Source: Copromyces sp. CBS 386.78
Lineage: Eukaryota; Ascomycota; Sordariomycetes; Sordariales; Sordariaceae
DNA length: 64,000 bases
Reading direction: 5' to 3'
Assembly: GCA_030685235.1 (NCBI GenBank)
Contig: MU839129.1
Span: forward strand, 248,001-312,000
Below, piece after piece: positions 35,582-47,596 of this stretch. The position numbers and the translations under genes are program-made. Position 1 is the first letter of the stretch. Each line of letters opens with the position of its first letter. The notes beneath the pieces were generated by a model, which did not search any database, had not been told where the DNA came from, and saw nothing but the letters and a program-made list of their open reading frames with translations.

Positions 35582-36646
35582 TTTTATTTTGTTCTTGTCG
35601 TTCTTTGGGTATCAAAATCGGGCGAAGGACAAGGGTGGCTGAAATTGGTGGTTGTGGTTGAAAGTGTTGACAGAAAACAGAATGCGGATCGCAAAGATGA
35701 ATTCAATGCCCCATCCACGAGCGTCGGCGGGCGAAGCGCAGTGCAGGCCGTTCTCAAAAAAAGTTCGCCGGCCAATGGGCAGCCCCACTCTGATAAGCTT
35801 TTCTTATCTTAGCGCCCCTGTCCTGCTTGGAACAGCTGAAGGCGGTCGGCGGTCTGGGCAATGGAACCCGCATTTGTCCCACTATAATGGACCTGGAATC
35901 CGGACCCCCAAATACTGGGGATTCCATTCCGTTGCCTGCACTGTCAAAGTTCCACGCGTTCTTCTTGTCCGCCCCCTGGGGGGTGATGGGACTGGCCTTC
36001 CGCAACCCAAACCCACTCCTAACGGCCTCGGGTGACACGAATGATGACGGTCATCATAATCCACCAGGCAAACCCAGATGCCTTGGAAATGTCACTATTG
36101 CACTCTCCACGATTCCCGTTACGTACTCCTCTTCTCCCACATTGTGGAATGTGGGGATGTAAGGGCAAGTTGTCAACATGGAGCAGTAAAAGGTTAAGGG
36201 CTGTTTATTCCCCATAGTTCATTTCAACCAAATAATACCTTTCGTAACCCATGCGCAATGATGGCTTCGTTAACCACATTGAGGAAAAATTCCAACGACC
36301 AGCACGGGGGAAAAGGGAAGAAAGGGGTAGTAGTAGTAATAATAACAACAAAAAGGAAAGGCTGGAAGACGAGCATCCCTTCCCCCCTCCCCGAAAGCCC
36401 AAAAAAATAGAGAGAAAAAGAGAAAACAGACCATCCCATCGGCGACCGTGATTGTAATGAGACTGGGCAAGATCCGTCCGTACTTTTCCCCCGATGCTGC
36501 TCTTGATCGTTCATCATAAGCCCCCCATTGCTTCATGTCAGACATGTGACGCCGTTGCTGGTTCGGCACCCTGTTGTACCCTGCTGCACCCTGCACTCCA
36601 ACCCTTCATGGCCACTCGGTTCCCGGCCCGGAGAATCAAGCACCTC
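35582..36646. other. Spacer between brx1 and ypt31
   Basis: Holds the brx1 promoter and the ypt31 3' region. A short TAG/TAA-type triplet repeat is seen at about 36327-36350. No gene seen. Confidence 0.5.
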
Positions 36647-37681
<1,035 letters not shown>

Positions 37682-39622
37682 GGTTGCGGTGTGTGATTAC
37701 AGAGGTGCTGGAGGCAGAGGGTATGCTGGAAATCGGAAGAGGCTGGTGATGGGGTGAGGCAAGGTCTGGCAAGTGGTTGTCGCGTTGATAGTTGTACTGT
37801 AGAGGTATGCACACAAAGTGTCAAAGGACAATGCGATGTAGTGTTCGATGGTGTCCAGGAGAGACAGGGCAAGGAGGGCGGTGCGGCTCCCCTCGAGTGG
37901 GTCCGAATTTTGAGCTAACAGAGGAGTGCAGCCCAGTGCTGCTGTGGAGGGAACTAACGAATGAATGGAATGCGCCTGAACTCCTCACACTTGCAGTGAA
38001 CTGGTCGCTGAGCCACGGCCGGGCACCTCCACGGGCATGAATGGACGCGGGCTGCGACGGCGTAATATTGGAGGGTCAAGGAACTGCGACAGTAGCGTTA
38101 ATGGTGCGGACAATTGGGTGGGCCAACATCCAGGGATTGCAGGCAGCTTTGTCTATCCCAGGAGAAATGACCGTTCCTACCTGGCCAGTAAGTGAATGGT
38201 GTCACGGCACTGCCGTGGAAAGTGGAAGCTCATTCAGGTACAAAGCGCCAGACCCAAGTACCTATTTGGGAGGTGACTAACCCCCCGCCCCTTTAAGCAA
38301 TTTGGAAGGTCCTAAATACAGATGAGACATGGACGATATGGCAATTCCACGCATGAGCAATTGCGATGACGATCCAGACCCTTCTCTCGTGTTGTTACTC
38401 CCTCTTTCCCATTTCCACTCCCTCATACCATGCGCTCTTCCCTTTATAGCACCCCTTCGGGCTTCCTGTTGCGCCACTGTTCACTATCGACTGTTTACTT
38501 GTATACCTACCTAACAGCTGCCTTCTCCAGCCAAGTCCGCGTCCACGCTTGTTGCTTGGTGAACCAGGGACCACTCAAAACTTCAGTTTCTTGGACACCA
38601 ACGGTCACGGAAGCCACATGAGCTGAATGGCACAAACATGATACCAATTACGGACGGGCATGATCTCTGTCTCTATTTCTTTGTTCAATTATCCTAGGTC
38701 GATTCTGTTTTCCAGTTTTGTACGCTACTTCGCTACCAACTGACCCAAGTACAGTTATGTCCCTGGAGTGAATCTACGGTACTATGCAGTAAAGCATCAA
38801 AGGTACACAGGTAGGTGATAGCAGAGACCATGTGCCAAACGAGAAAAAAAGCCCAAGTTTATTTTCAACAGGTATAAAGTAGGACACCGAGTTGTGCTTC
38901 CGATTGGCTGAACTTATACTACTGTCACTCTTGCCTTTTTTCCTCATGCAAACGGCTCTTCACTTGCACCTTGCTGTCTACTTCACTTGTACGAGTACTA
39001 CCTTATGTAAGGCACCAGCGAGAAATAGTGGGTCACTTCGAACCCCACCTTCAACCACGTCCAGTCGCGGAGTCTTTTGTTCATCGCGTCCGAATTCCTT
39101 CCGTCTTCTTCTGTATTTTTCCTTTCACTTTGCAACTTTTCGATCCCATAATCCCATAAACCCCCTCTCTCAAGCATTCATCTGCAATCGCCTAACAATA
39201 TCATCGACAAAGGAGCTTCAAGTCAGAAACACGTATCCGAATACTGCCTGCTCCTCACTCCGCCGGAGGAAAGGTACATGGCAAATTGACAATATCGTCA
39301 CACAATCATCATCCGTCATTTCTCGAGTTTACGCATTAAACGATTCTCACTTTACCGTCAAGTTTCGGCCACTTGACGAGCATGATACCTTGTTGATATC
39401 ATACCACACAAACACCATATCGAGTCGTCAAAGCTTTTAACAAGTACCGTCTTTACTTGACAGTCATCAGGCAACGCGAATAGCTGCGTGGCTACCACAG
39501 CGAAGACGCCGAGTGACGGACATGGGAGCTATGAGCCCTCTGCCGCTCTGAACTTCGGCCTCGAAAGTTGGCCACCTTTTTTTTCAGCCTGCTACTTTTA
39601 CAGTCCCCTCAAAACCCTCAAC
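37682..39622. other. Divergent promoter region between ypt31 and the chromodomain gene
   Basis: About 1.9 kb with no convincing gene. The right half (from about 38880) is open in one frame for some 180 codons but lacks an ATG start and reads as Ser/Thr/Leu-rich leader. Confidence 0.45.
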
Positions 39623-42600
39623 ATGTTCAAAAATGTGGGTCGGCGAGTGTCGAAAGACTCAACTCATTCGACCTCTGCTGTCGAAGACGAGGATGATAGC
39701 ATCTCTCTAGCTTCAACAGTATCCGTACAGCACGACCCAGATGAGGAATTCGAAGTCGAGGATATCCTCTGTGAGACATCGGACGAGGATGGCAAATCAA
39801 CTTATCTTGTTAAGTGGGAACGCTACCCGCTATATCAATGCACATGGGAGCCCGAGGACAACCTGGGTGACGAACTCATGGAGATGTGGAGGGAGAAGAA
39901 ACTGAGGCAGGAGGCCGGAGAGGAAGAGGCATTTGATGTGCGAGTGTTTTATGCAGTCTGTGAAAAGGCTAAGGAGGAAAAGGCCGACCGTCATCGCCGT
40001 CGCAACGCGAAGCGGAGGAAATTGGGTCTCCCGCTGACCGAGCCCTTCGATGACTCAAGCTCGGGATCAGACCTAGACCATGTCAGGGTCGAGTCCTCTG
40101 GTGAATCCAGCGACGAAGCTTTGGAGCAGGAGGAGCCCGTCTCCAAGGACGATCAGGAACCACGCTCGGCTAAACAGAGTGGTACACGCCCGCAATCAGA
40201 GACAAAGCCCAAGCAAAGGATATTCAAAGGCATTGCTCAGCCTGTGCCAAAATCGGCCAAGACTATCGCCACTACACGAGAATCCACGTCCCTCGAGCCC
40301 AAACCTAAAGCATCGTCAAAATCCAGTTCCGAAACCCCAGACAGGCCTTCCCCGCCGCAACCGTCATCTTCCAAGCCTCGACCTGAGCGAAATCTCGTGA
40401 CCACAACTGGCTACCAAGGAACTGCGAGGAAGCCTGTGGATAGACCACGGCCTAGTACTCCAAACGGCTTGACTAGGCCACTGCCCAAATCAACCCGTAT
40501 CGCTCCTCCGACTGCGTCTCGATCTACGGCTGCTGGCGGTCGGAAGCCTCTGACTGCCAAAAGAACGGCTGTTAAGAAGAATGTCAGTGTCAATATTTTT
40601 GCAGGAGGCAAAGTTAGAAAGCCCCGAAAAAATCTTAGGGAGGCAATGGCAGACCAAACCAAAGCTCCAAAGCATTTTGGCAAGCATCGTTATCGCCGGT
40701 TGGCCGAGAAGGGCGGCAGGGATAAAGAGGATCGTCCTCCCGATCTATCGACAGCAAAGATTCAACTATTCAGGATCAAGGAAATCCCCACAGGAAGAAA
40801 GATCTCGGCAAGCGCAGCAGCGTCATCAAGCACGCCTATTCTGGTTCCAGCTGGTCAAACGACTAGAACACAGGTCGAAATAGAAGCCGAGACGACAGCT
40901 GGACTTGAGCTCAACTCTGACGAACCGGCACCCGTGAATAGCCAGGAACTGTCTTTTCGACTCAAGGATCCGCCCCCGCCAACAAGGAAATCTTCTTTGG
41001 CAAAACCAAAATCTGATGGAGGACAGCCTAAGGAGCGCAAATCTGTCCGCTTCGTGCCTGGCCATGACGAGACCACGATCTTTCAGGAACCGGAACAGAT
41101 GGATGTTGATGGGCTGTTCGCTGAGCCCAACCATATAACGCCAACTACGCCCACACATTCAACGGCTCACCAGCGCATGCCTAGCCCAGATCCACCGCCT
41201 GCCACGGCTTCTGCCGACGAGTCTGATGACGGGGTGCCGAGGGGAAATCTGAACAAGAGACTGTTGATCAGCGAAATCCCCCCTTTCGAGGTAACATTTC
41301 ACGATGTGCCGCGAGATAACCATCAGTTGTGGGCTGCACATTTTGGCAAGCAAAAGTCATTAGAGTTTCGACTAAGCTGTCTTGCCCAAACAGCAGCGGC
41401 ACAAATGAAGCCTCCTCTGTTCCATAGGCGCCTGGCCAAAGGGGCTGTGACGTCCGAGAACAAAGAAGCTGTGGAGAGGCTTGCACAGCAGCTCAAGACG
41501 CGGCTGATTGGTCTTTTCTATTCAACCCGTCATTATAACCTTCTCATTTATCCCACGAAATGTGAGCAATGGCAGATCGAATGGTTCGGCCAGGAGGTAG
41601 CAACTGGGTTAACTGCAGCGCTTTGTTATGTCGTATTCTCCTCAGATATGGACTGTGGAAGTATGCTCCGACCGCTCAGTCTTCCGCTGGTGTTACCAGA
41701 GACAAATGGAAAGGCAGTGCCTACTATGACGTGGCTGATGAGCAGATTGTTCAAATTCGATTACGATCAACTATTACCAAGAAAGCCTCAGATTCCAAAG
41801 ATACACAAGTTCTTTCTCGCTTTCCCTGAGTCAGGAACTGGGAAAGCCACCCGTTCGGTCGTTTTTCAATGGCTGCGCTCTTGCAACCCCGACTGTCACA
41901 TATACATATCAAGTCAACCTGGCTCTTGGGATGCATTCAGGGCCAGTGTAGCCCAGTCATCTGGTGTTGTCATCATCCACGAGACGTTGATGTGGAGTCT
42001 TCGCCGGTTCCCAAAGCTTTCCGAGTACCTGATCAAGAAATATGACGAATACTGGTGTTTTACGGAGCCAAGCGAAGCATACCCCTTATATCCGTCAATG
42101 TCGTTGCCGGAAAGCGTCCCCCCCGGGATCAGTCAACTCAGGCGGATATTGCCATTCCGTACGGCAATCCTGCTTACCCCGAGCTTTCTCGTGTCCGAGC
42201 CTGAACACGCTCGTGAGTTTCTCGATTGGTTTTTAAACCGATGGGGTGACTCCTTCTATTATCGTCTGGTGACGGCCTCCAACATCCATGAGTACCTTCA
42301 AGATCTGGCCTTTGAGTGTATCGATTCACGCGAGAGGTTGTGGGAGGTGGGTCCGGGTCTTGGGATGAGTCCCATAGATATCCAGTTCGAGCTCAACCTA
42401 CGAGGACATAGCTTGGAGGACTGTGGTCCTAGGCTCCAAGCCGGCATCTTGGCTTCTGAACTTCACAAAATACGCACCAAAAAGCTCGACTCCTCCGGTG
42501 GAATGGATGAGGACCACAGCCCACTCATCTATGCGGATCCCTCCATCGACCCAAATGACGAGCAAAGCCTGGTCAACTGGTTCGGCTGGTGGTCAACCCT

Positions 42601-43954
42601 GCGAGCTGATCAGTTCCGAAAGTTCCATGTCATCGGATCGTGTAGTAGCATCGGCTATAACAAGAAGGGGATTCGAACGGTCCGCATTCCAAAATATCTC
42701 AGAACAACAATCAACGATCCAGACGCGGTAGCAGAGGTTGTGCAGTCAGAAGCATCGCAGAATCTCCAGGTACCAGCACACGAACTGCCTCCCAGCGATC
42801 CGGCAAGTGCGGCGGGCGGTTTGGAGTTGACTGGCCCTTTCAAAAGCGATCTACTACACAATGACGAAGGATTAACTATTCAATCATTCCTTTTCAGCAA
42901 ATTTTGTGCAGAAGTTCCGGCGTACATAATGCGGATTTACGGATATCCTGTGACGTGGGCTGATCCGAAGATGGCGAGTTCCTACGGGGATTTGTTGCTC
43001 AAGCACAAGAAGACGATCGCCGAGTGGTTTCAGTATCCATTTGCGTTCAATACAACCTGGAACACTTATACGGGCCTGTTTTATACCATTTCGGAGGAGT
43101 GGGATCCTCGGAAGCCTCCAACAAACCTGAATCCCAGATGGCATCCCTGGCTTGCGATCTACAGGCCTGTCAACGCCGATGTGCGCCCATACCGACGGTG
43201 CGAGCTTATTATATGGGATCCTCTCGCAAGGAAACGCTTTCCGGGCTCACAGGCACCGTTAGAATGCGAGCTCACTTATATGCAACAGCGTGTCATTCAG
43301 CATGTCCGTGAACAATGCGAGGCCAAGAATAAGGGGACGTACCTCGACCATGTCTGGCTCGGCGGGTTCAACTGTCCGAGTGAATGCGAATCTCCTTATC
43401 CCCTCGACATGGCGTTAAAGTTCATCAAAACAGTGGTGCAAGATATCAGAGAACATCTTCCAACATCGGAAAAGCAATTGCCGAATAAGGGTTTCAGGAA
43501 AGTTCTGAAGGAGCACCCTCCGGCACCCAATACGATGAATAGTGGAGGTCTAGATAGCGACGACGACGTTATCATGGACGTCGATAGTAACGATGGCTGG
43601 AACGACGAAGACCAAGATGTGCGCATCGTCTTCCACCCACCTCGAGGCACCAAGCTCCGCCCTGGTTGCCGCTCAAAATGCACCAACAGGCTCTACGAGG
43701 AGGCGCGCCTCGCCAAGGCCAGGTCGTCTTTGGACCGCATGGAGTTCAAGTTCGCTCCAACGCTCAAATGGTACGAGGACCAACTCGCAGAGGGGCGTGG
43801 ATTTGAACATATCAACGTCCAGACGTGGCAAGACATCTTCAACATCTTCCAAATAGGAAAGGCGAAGAGTAGCAAGGCGACAGTAGCGGCGACAGCGGCG
43901 AAGGCTCCAGCGAATCGTGAAGACAGAGAAGGAGATGTTCAGATGGCCGGCTAA
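39623..43954 (+). CDS. Large chromodomain protein
   Basis: A single-exon frame of 1,443 residues from ATG 39623 (MFKNVGRRVSKDS). The open frame extends 45 codons upstream, but without an ATG. Residues about 41-92 are a chromodomain: EEFEVEDIL, STYLVKWERYPLYQCTWEPE. The three aromatic cage positions are F, W and Y, so binding to methyl-lysine is plausible, with Phe replacing the usual Tyr in the first strand. A basic, Pro/Ser/Lys-rich linker (about 110-520) contains KRRKLG and KRTAVKKN motifs. From about residue 540 to 1330 the sequence is folded-looking, with segments such as HFGKQKSLEFRLSCLAQ, FFLAFPESGTGKATRSVVFQ and VVIIHETLMWSLRRFPKLSE. I cannot assign this part to a known domain. The tail is acidic then basic. 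It is probably a nuclear chromatin regulator. HDA-1 is encoded about 7.5 kb away. Confidence 0.85.
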   Translation: MFKNVGRRVSKDSTHSTSAVEDEDDSISLASTVSVQHDPDEEFEVEDILCETSDEDGKSTYLVKWERYPLYQCTWEPEDNLGDELMEMWREKKLRQEAGEEEAFDVRVFYAVCEKAKEEKADRHRRRNAKRRKLGLPLTEPFDDSSSGSDLDHVRVESSGESSDEALEQEEPVSKDDQEPRSAKQSGTRPQSETKPKQRIFKGIAQPVPKSAKTIATTRESTSLEPKPKASSKSSSETPDRPSPPQPSSSKPRPERNLVTTTGYQGTARKPVDRPRPSTPNGLTRPLPKSTRIAPPTASRSTAAGGRKPLTAKRTAVKKNVSVNIFAGGKVRKPRKNLREAMADQTKAPKHFGKHRYRRLAEKGGRDKEDRPPDLSTAKIQLFRIKEIPTGRKISASAAASSSTPILVPAGQTTRTQVEIEAETTAGLELNSDEPAPVNSQELSFRLKDPPPPTRKSSLAKPKSDGGQPKERKSVRFVPGHDETTIFQEPEQMDVDGLFAEPNHITPTTPTHSTAHQRMPSPDPPPATASADESDDGVPRGNLNKRLLISEIPPFEVTFHDVPRDNHQLWAAHFGKQKSLEFRLSCLAQTAAAQMKPPLFHRRLAKGAVTSENKEAVERLAQQLKTRLIGLFYSTRHYNLLIYPTKCEQWQIEWFGQEVATGLTAALCYVVFSSDMDCGSMLRPLSLPLVLPETNGKAVPTMTWLMSRLFKFDYDQLLPRKPQIPKIHKFFLAFPESGTGKATRSVVFQWLRSCNPDCHIYISSQPGSWDAFRASVAQSSGVVIIHETLMWSLRRFPKLSEYLIKKYDEYWCFTEPSEAYPLYPSMSLPESVPPGISQLRRILPFRTAILLTPSFLVSEPEHAREFLDWFLNRWGDSFYYRLVTASNIHEYLQDLAFECIDSRERLWEVGPGLGMSPIDIQFELNLRGHSLEDCGPRLQAGILASELHKIRTKKLDSSGGMDEDHSPLIYADPSIDPNDEQSLVNWFGWWSTLRADQFRKFHVIGSCSSIGYNKKGIRTVRIPKYLRTTINDPDAVAEVVQSEASQNLQVPAHELPPSDPASAAGGLELTGPFKSDLLHNDEGLTIQSFLFSKFCAEVPAYIMRIYGYPVTWADPKMASSYGDLLLKHKKTIAEWFQYPFAFNTTWNTYTGLFYTISEEWDPRKPPTNLNPRWHPWLAIYRPVNADVRPYRRCELIIWDPLARKRFPGSQAPLECELTYMQQRVIQHVREQCEAKNKGTYLDHVWLGGFNCPSECESPYPLDMALKFIKTVVQDIREHLPTSEKQLPNKGFRKVLKEHPPAPNTMNSGGLDSDDDVIMDVDSNDGWNDEDQDVRIVFHPPRGTKLRPGCRSKCTNRLYEEARLAKARSSLDRMEFKFAPTLKWYEDQLAEGRGFEHINVQTWQDIFNIFQIGKAKSSKATVAATAAKAPANREDREGDVQMAG

Positions 43955-44824
43955 GGAAGCGGCAAGTCGAAGATATCAACTACTACTACAAATACGTTCA
44001 GGAAAAAGACGCCGCTGGTGGTGCACAAAGGCGTGAGGTTTCTCCGCCCTAGGTGCCCAAATCGAGTTACGCCTTGGCATCTGTCGAAAGAGAGCATGAA
44101 AGAAGCAGTTTCCAAGGGCGAAGAGCGACAGCGGGAGGGTGGTGGTGGATGTATGGCTGCGAGAGCAGGTGTGCGGAAAGCAAGGGCAACTGGGACGAGA
44201 GTCACGTTACAATCGTTGACAAAGTTTGATTTAAACGTTCGCTCCGTGTAACGAATATTACTGTTATGGGCTTGATTCTGGGCAATGGGTAGGGTACAGA
44301 TTGTAGCGTTGTACGCTTGAGACGATAAAATTTGTAACAGTTGAAGGAAAAGTGTGTTTATAACTCGTGTATTCAACATAAATATGGTTGTATGGGAGGT
44401 GTGCACAACGAAAGTATTGTATACGGGTATCAGTCCTGTTGGTTTAGACATTCCAACACTAACAGTCACTCAAACGTATAGATAACTCATCACCTACTCA
44501 AGTTCACCCCCCACACCTTCAGTGACATATAGCATTCATGTTTCATGAAACTGAGCTCATATGAGCCCGTTTACCTGCGTGTCGGACTCATTTCCGACCA
44601 TAAGCGACTCAAAGTTCCGTATCAGACGGTTAGCTGCTACCTACCTTTACATGTCGCCGCCTCATCATGGGTATGCGGTTGCTTTCTGGATTACCAATCC
44701 TGGGGGAATTCGATCTTGAGCTTACCTACAGAGAGGTCCATTAACGTTGAAGGTTACACAACCTTAGTTTATTTTCTCCCGGTACCCCAAGGGCGCAGGC
44801 TGACATCCCGCGCGGCTTCTGACA
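43955..44824. other. Spacer downstream of the chromodomain gene
   Basis: No gene seen. It leads into a pair of direct repeats upstream of the DJ-1-like gene. Confidence 0.5.
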
Positions 44825-45081
44825 GCCAGCCCAACCTAATGCCGTTGAGCATCGGAAGTTGGAATGGGTAACAGTGAGTTATTCCCGGAAAACTAACAAC
44901 TGGAGCCCCTTTCTGTGTAAACTCGCCGGTCATTATTCCCTAGACATAGAATAACACTGCTTGTGATTGCCAGCCCAACCTAATGCCGTTGAGCATCGGA
45001 AGTTGGAATGGGTAACAGCGAGTTATTCCCGGAAAACTAACAACTGGAGCCCCTTTCTGTGTAAACTCGCCGGTCATTATT
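44825..45081. repeat. 113-bp direct repeat, two copies, one mismatch
   Basis: Copy 1 (44825-44937) and copy 2 (44969-45081) match over 113 bp with one T/C difference (acagtgag against acagcgag). The 31-bp spacer (tagacatagaataacactgc inside it) is partly matched after copy 2 by agaataacagtgatt, so the original event was a tandem duplication of about 144 bp. No ORF is involved. It is too short to be expected to trigger RIP. It lies 400-660 bp upstream of the DJ-1-like gene. Confidence 0.92.
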
Positions 45082-45350
45082 AAGAATAACAGTGATTACC
45101 TACTTACTTGCTCAACTATCGAGTCACATGCCAGCCAAGTCTTCATAAGCGAAACACCAAGTTGTATCATTGTCTGGTAGTCACCACATAGTACGTAGAG
45201 GTATGTGGGCATGATGTTGTGGAGAAGAGAGACAGACGACGAGGTTGGTTGCCCTCTCTGTCTGTCCTGGCCATGGGCATGTTCTGGTGAACACCAGAAG
45301 GTCTTTTACATAATCAGGGTGAGTGAGAAACGGTTGGAAGAAACCATGTG

Positions 45351-45359
45351 TATAAAAGG
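45351..45359 (+). promoter_or_regulatory. TATA box of the DJ-1-like gene
   Basis: The sequence tataaaagg lies 135 bp before the ATG at 45486 and is followed by a C/A-rich leader, a typical arrangement for a regulated fungal gene. Confidence 0.6.
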
Positions 45360-45485
45360 AGCACGAACTCCTTTTGTTGATCCTTTCGAAAAGCCCAACA
45401 ACCATATCATCATTCCTTCACCCTCCCAAACCACTAACAGCACCATCGACAACAACAACAACAACCTCCCAACCTTCTCCCAAAA

Positions 45486-46518
45486 ATGCGGCTCACAATC
45501 CTCACCAAAACCATCACCCTCATCCTCCTCCACCTGCACCTCACAACGGCCGCCATCCTCCCCCAACTCGAATCCAACATCAAGCTTTTGAAAACGCTAC
45601 CCAAGACGGCGACCAACCTTGGAAACCTCAAGACCACCGGCTTCCCGACCCCGGCCAACAACACCAACAGCAACTCAACGACCTACCCAGCCCCCAAGAC
45701 CTACGCCCTCCTCCTCTTCCGCTCGTTTGAGATCCTCGACGCCTACGGGCCCATCGAAATCCTCCAATTCGTGGCCGACTTTTACCCTCTGCGTCTGCTC
45801 ATCTTTTCCCGCTCCTTTCCGGGACCGGTTTTGACGTCTCCGGCTCTACCGTCAGGGAACCCGCAAAACTCGTCTTTTTACCCGACCTTCAACCCCACGC
45901 ATGCCATCCCCACTACGGAGCAGCAGTGGAATGACATGAGAGAGGTGTTGGAAAGCGTGGATGTGCTGATGGTCCCGGGCGGGGAGGGGGTGTATGATCC
46001 TGACTTGGAGGCGGGAGGGGAACTGGCGTTTTTGAGGAGAATGGTTGGTGAATATGGAGTGGGACGGAAGGGAAGCACAAGGGAGGGGGAGGGCGGCAAG
46101 AAGAAGGATAAATATTTGGTCACGGTGTGTATCGGTTCTGCTGTGGCGGCTAGGGCGGGCGTGCTGGATGGAAGGAGGGCGACTACTAATAAGATGGCTT
46201 GGGGGGAGGTGACGCCTTTGGGGGAGAAGGTTAAGTGGTATGTTTTCCGCTGTTCCCCGTCACCTTTTTGTTTTGGTGAAGTCTTGCTAACATGCGCCGA
46301 ACAGGGTCTCGCCAGCTCGATGGGTTGTCGACGGTAACATCTGGACTTCGTCGGGAGTCACGTCGGGATTGGATATGACGTTCGAGTTCGTCAGGCACAT
46401 GTACCCGGATGGGGTGGCCATGGCGGACTTGATTGCGGGAGCTATGGAGCATGAGCCGGTGATGGATTGGAGGTATGATCCGTTTGCTGGACGGTTTGGA
46501 ATCCCGCCGCAGAATTAG
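45486..46518 (+). CDS. Secreted or vacuolar DJ-1/PfpI-family protein
   Basis: Two exons (45486-46237, 46305-46518; intron 67 nt, branch gctaac) give 321 residues. The N-terminus MRLTILTKTITLILLHLHLT is a clear signal peptide or signal anchor. The rest is a DJ-1/PfpI (class I glutamine amidotransferase-like) fold: YALLLFRSFEILDAYGPIEI, DVLMVPGGEGVYDPDLE, the nucleophile-elbow cysteine in YLVTVCIGSAVAARAGVLDG, RRATTNKMAWGEV, and after the intron WVVDGNIWTSSGVTSGLDMT. Family members include proteases, glyoxalases, amidases and isonitrile hydratases, and the exact activity cannot be told. The Cys and the preceding acidic position (EILDAYGPIE) are kept, so catalysis is plausible. A Lys/Gly-rich insertion (about residues 195-212) is unusual. 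A TATA box and a direct repeat lie upstream. Confidence 0.85.
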
Positions 46519-47170
46519 GATTGGGTAGTGCTGGCAAGGAGATGAACTTGTCAGGACATAAAACCGCCCGCCAAGGCCGACGGGTTAGGGTTATACACTG
46601 CCTCAAGCTCCCATGAATAACCTCATCCCATCTCCCACCCTTTCAGTTTGGCACACCAGCCGTTACCACCTGACCATTCTCCCCGCTCTGTGTCTCCCAT
46701 ACCAAGTTTGACCCCTGGTATATGTATCACTGCCACCAGATCCCCTTTCACCCAGTTCAGCCGGCTCGGAAAGTGTTGGTCAGGGACATTGTCTACCACA
46801 CCAAGACTCCAAGACTATAACAAACGAAAAGAAAAAGAGCTCCTGATTATGAGAACGGCTTTCTATAATCATAAAAGGCATCACCGATAGCAACAACGAC
46901 GGGATAACGAAACAATAAACAATAAACAGTGGCAAGGTGGTAGACGATTTTACCGCACCGGACGGGCTGAACTTGGTCTTTCTGCACTTTTTGCGTTTCC
47001 TTTTTGCTTGTTGCTCATACTGCGTCCAGGCCGTTGAGTTCGCATATTTGTTCGCCCATACACGAGAGTGAATGATCCGAATTGAAGCCATCACGAAATG
47101 TTGACATCGAGACATGACTGATGTAAGCGAACGGCATCGGGCGTTCCTGCCCAACAGTGCACGAGCCGCT
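46519..47170. other. Spacer
   Basis: No firm gene. It contains the 3' region of the DJ-1-like gene and the upstream part of a doubtful small gene. Confidence 0.45.
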
Positions 47171-47387
47171 ATGGTACAAGGCCCACCCAACGGGGAACCT
47201 CAGCACCCTCTAGATCCACTATTGGCTGACCGCCTAAAAGTTAACAACACCGCCTACAGCTCGTCTGCTCGGCGCATTGCCAACCGTACGTCATTTGGAC
47301 TTTTGTTTCCGTTCCTTCCATCTCTCACCTTCAGTCCTCATCAACAGCTTCCACGAACCTAAGATCCTCTGGTTGACATCTCGTTGA
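47171..47387 (+). CDS. Possible small two-exon protein of 56 residues
   Basis: ATG 47171 opens MVQGPPNGEPQHPLDPLLAD, then RLKVNNTAYSSSARRIAN. A donor gtacgt at 47286 and acceptor cttcag ending 47334 define a 49-nt intron. Splicing continues in frame to LLINSFHEPKILWLTSR and a TGA at 47385-47387. The upstream ATG at 47114 is in the same frame and would add 19 residues. Splice sites and peptide look reasonable, but the intron is at the short limit and no homologue is recognised. It may instead be the upstream region of the next small gene. Confidence 0.3.
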
Positions 47388-47596
47388 TCGATAAGGGAAG
47401 CAAGACCGGGACTCACACCATCCACAAAAACCCAGAGATATCCTACAACCAGACGACCTTTTGGATCTATCCACCGGCCAACCTACATCCATAATACATA
47501 CCTGTACCCCTATACCTATCCAGGCCAACCAGCAAACATCCGCAGCATCCGAACTCATCCCTCTCCACCACAACACAACAACAACCCTTAGTCAAA

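Noticed and set aside
38892..39440. 182-codon frame before the chromodomain gene
   Set aside because: Begins at TTG, not ATG, with Ser/Thr/Leu-rich leader-like composition.
39488..39622. 45-codon upstream extension of the chromodomain ORF
   Set aside because: Opens at GTG without an ATG; the first in-frame ATG at 39623 begins a sensible N-terminus.
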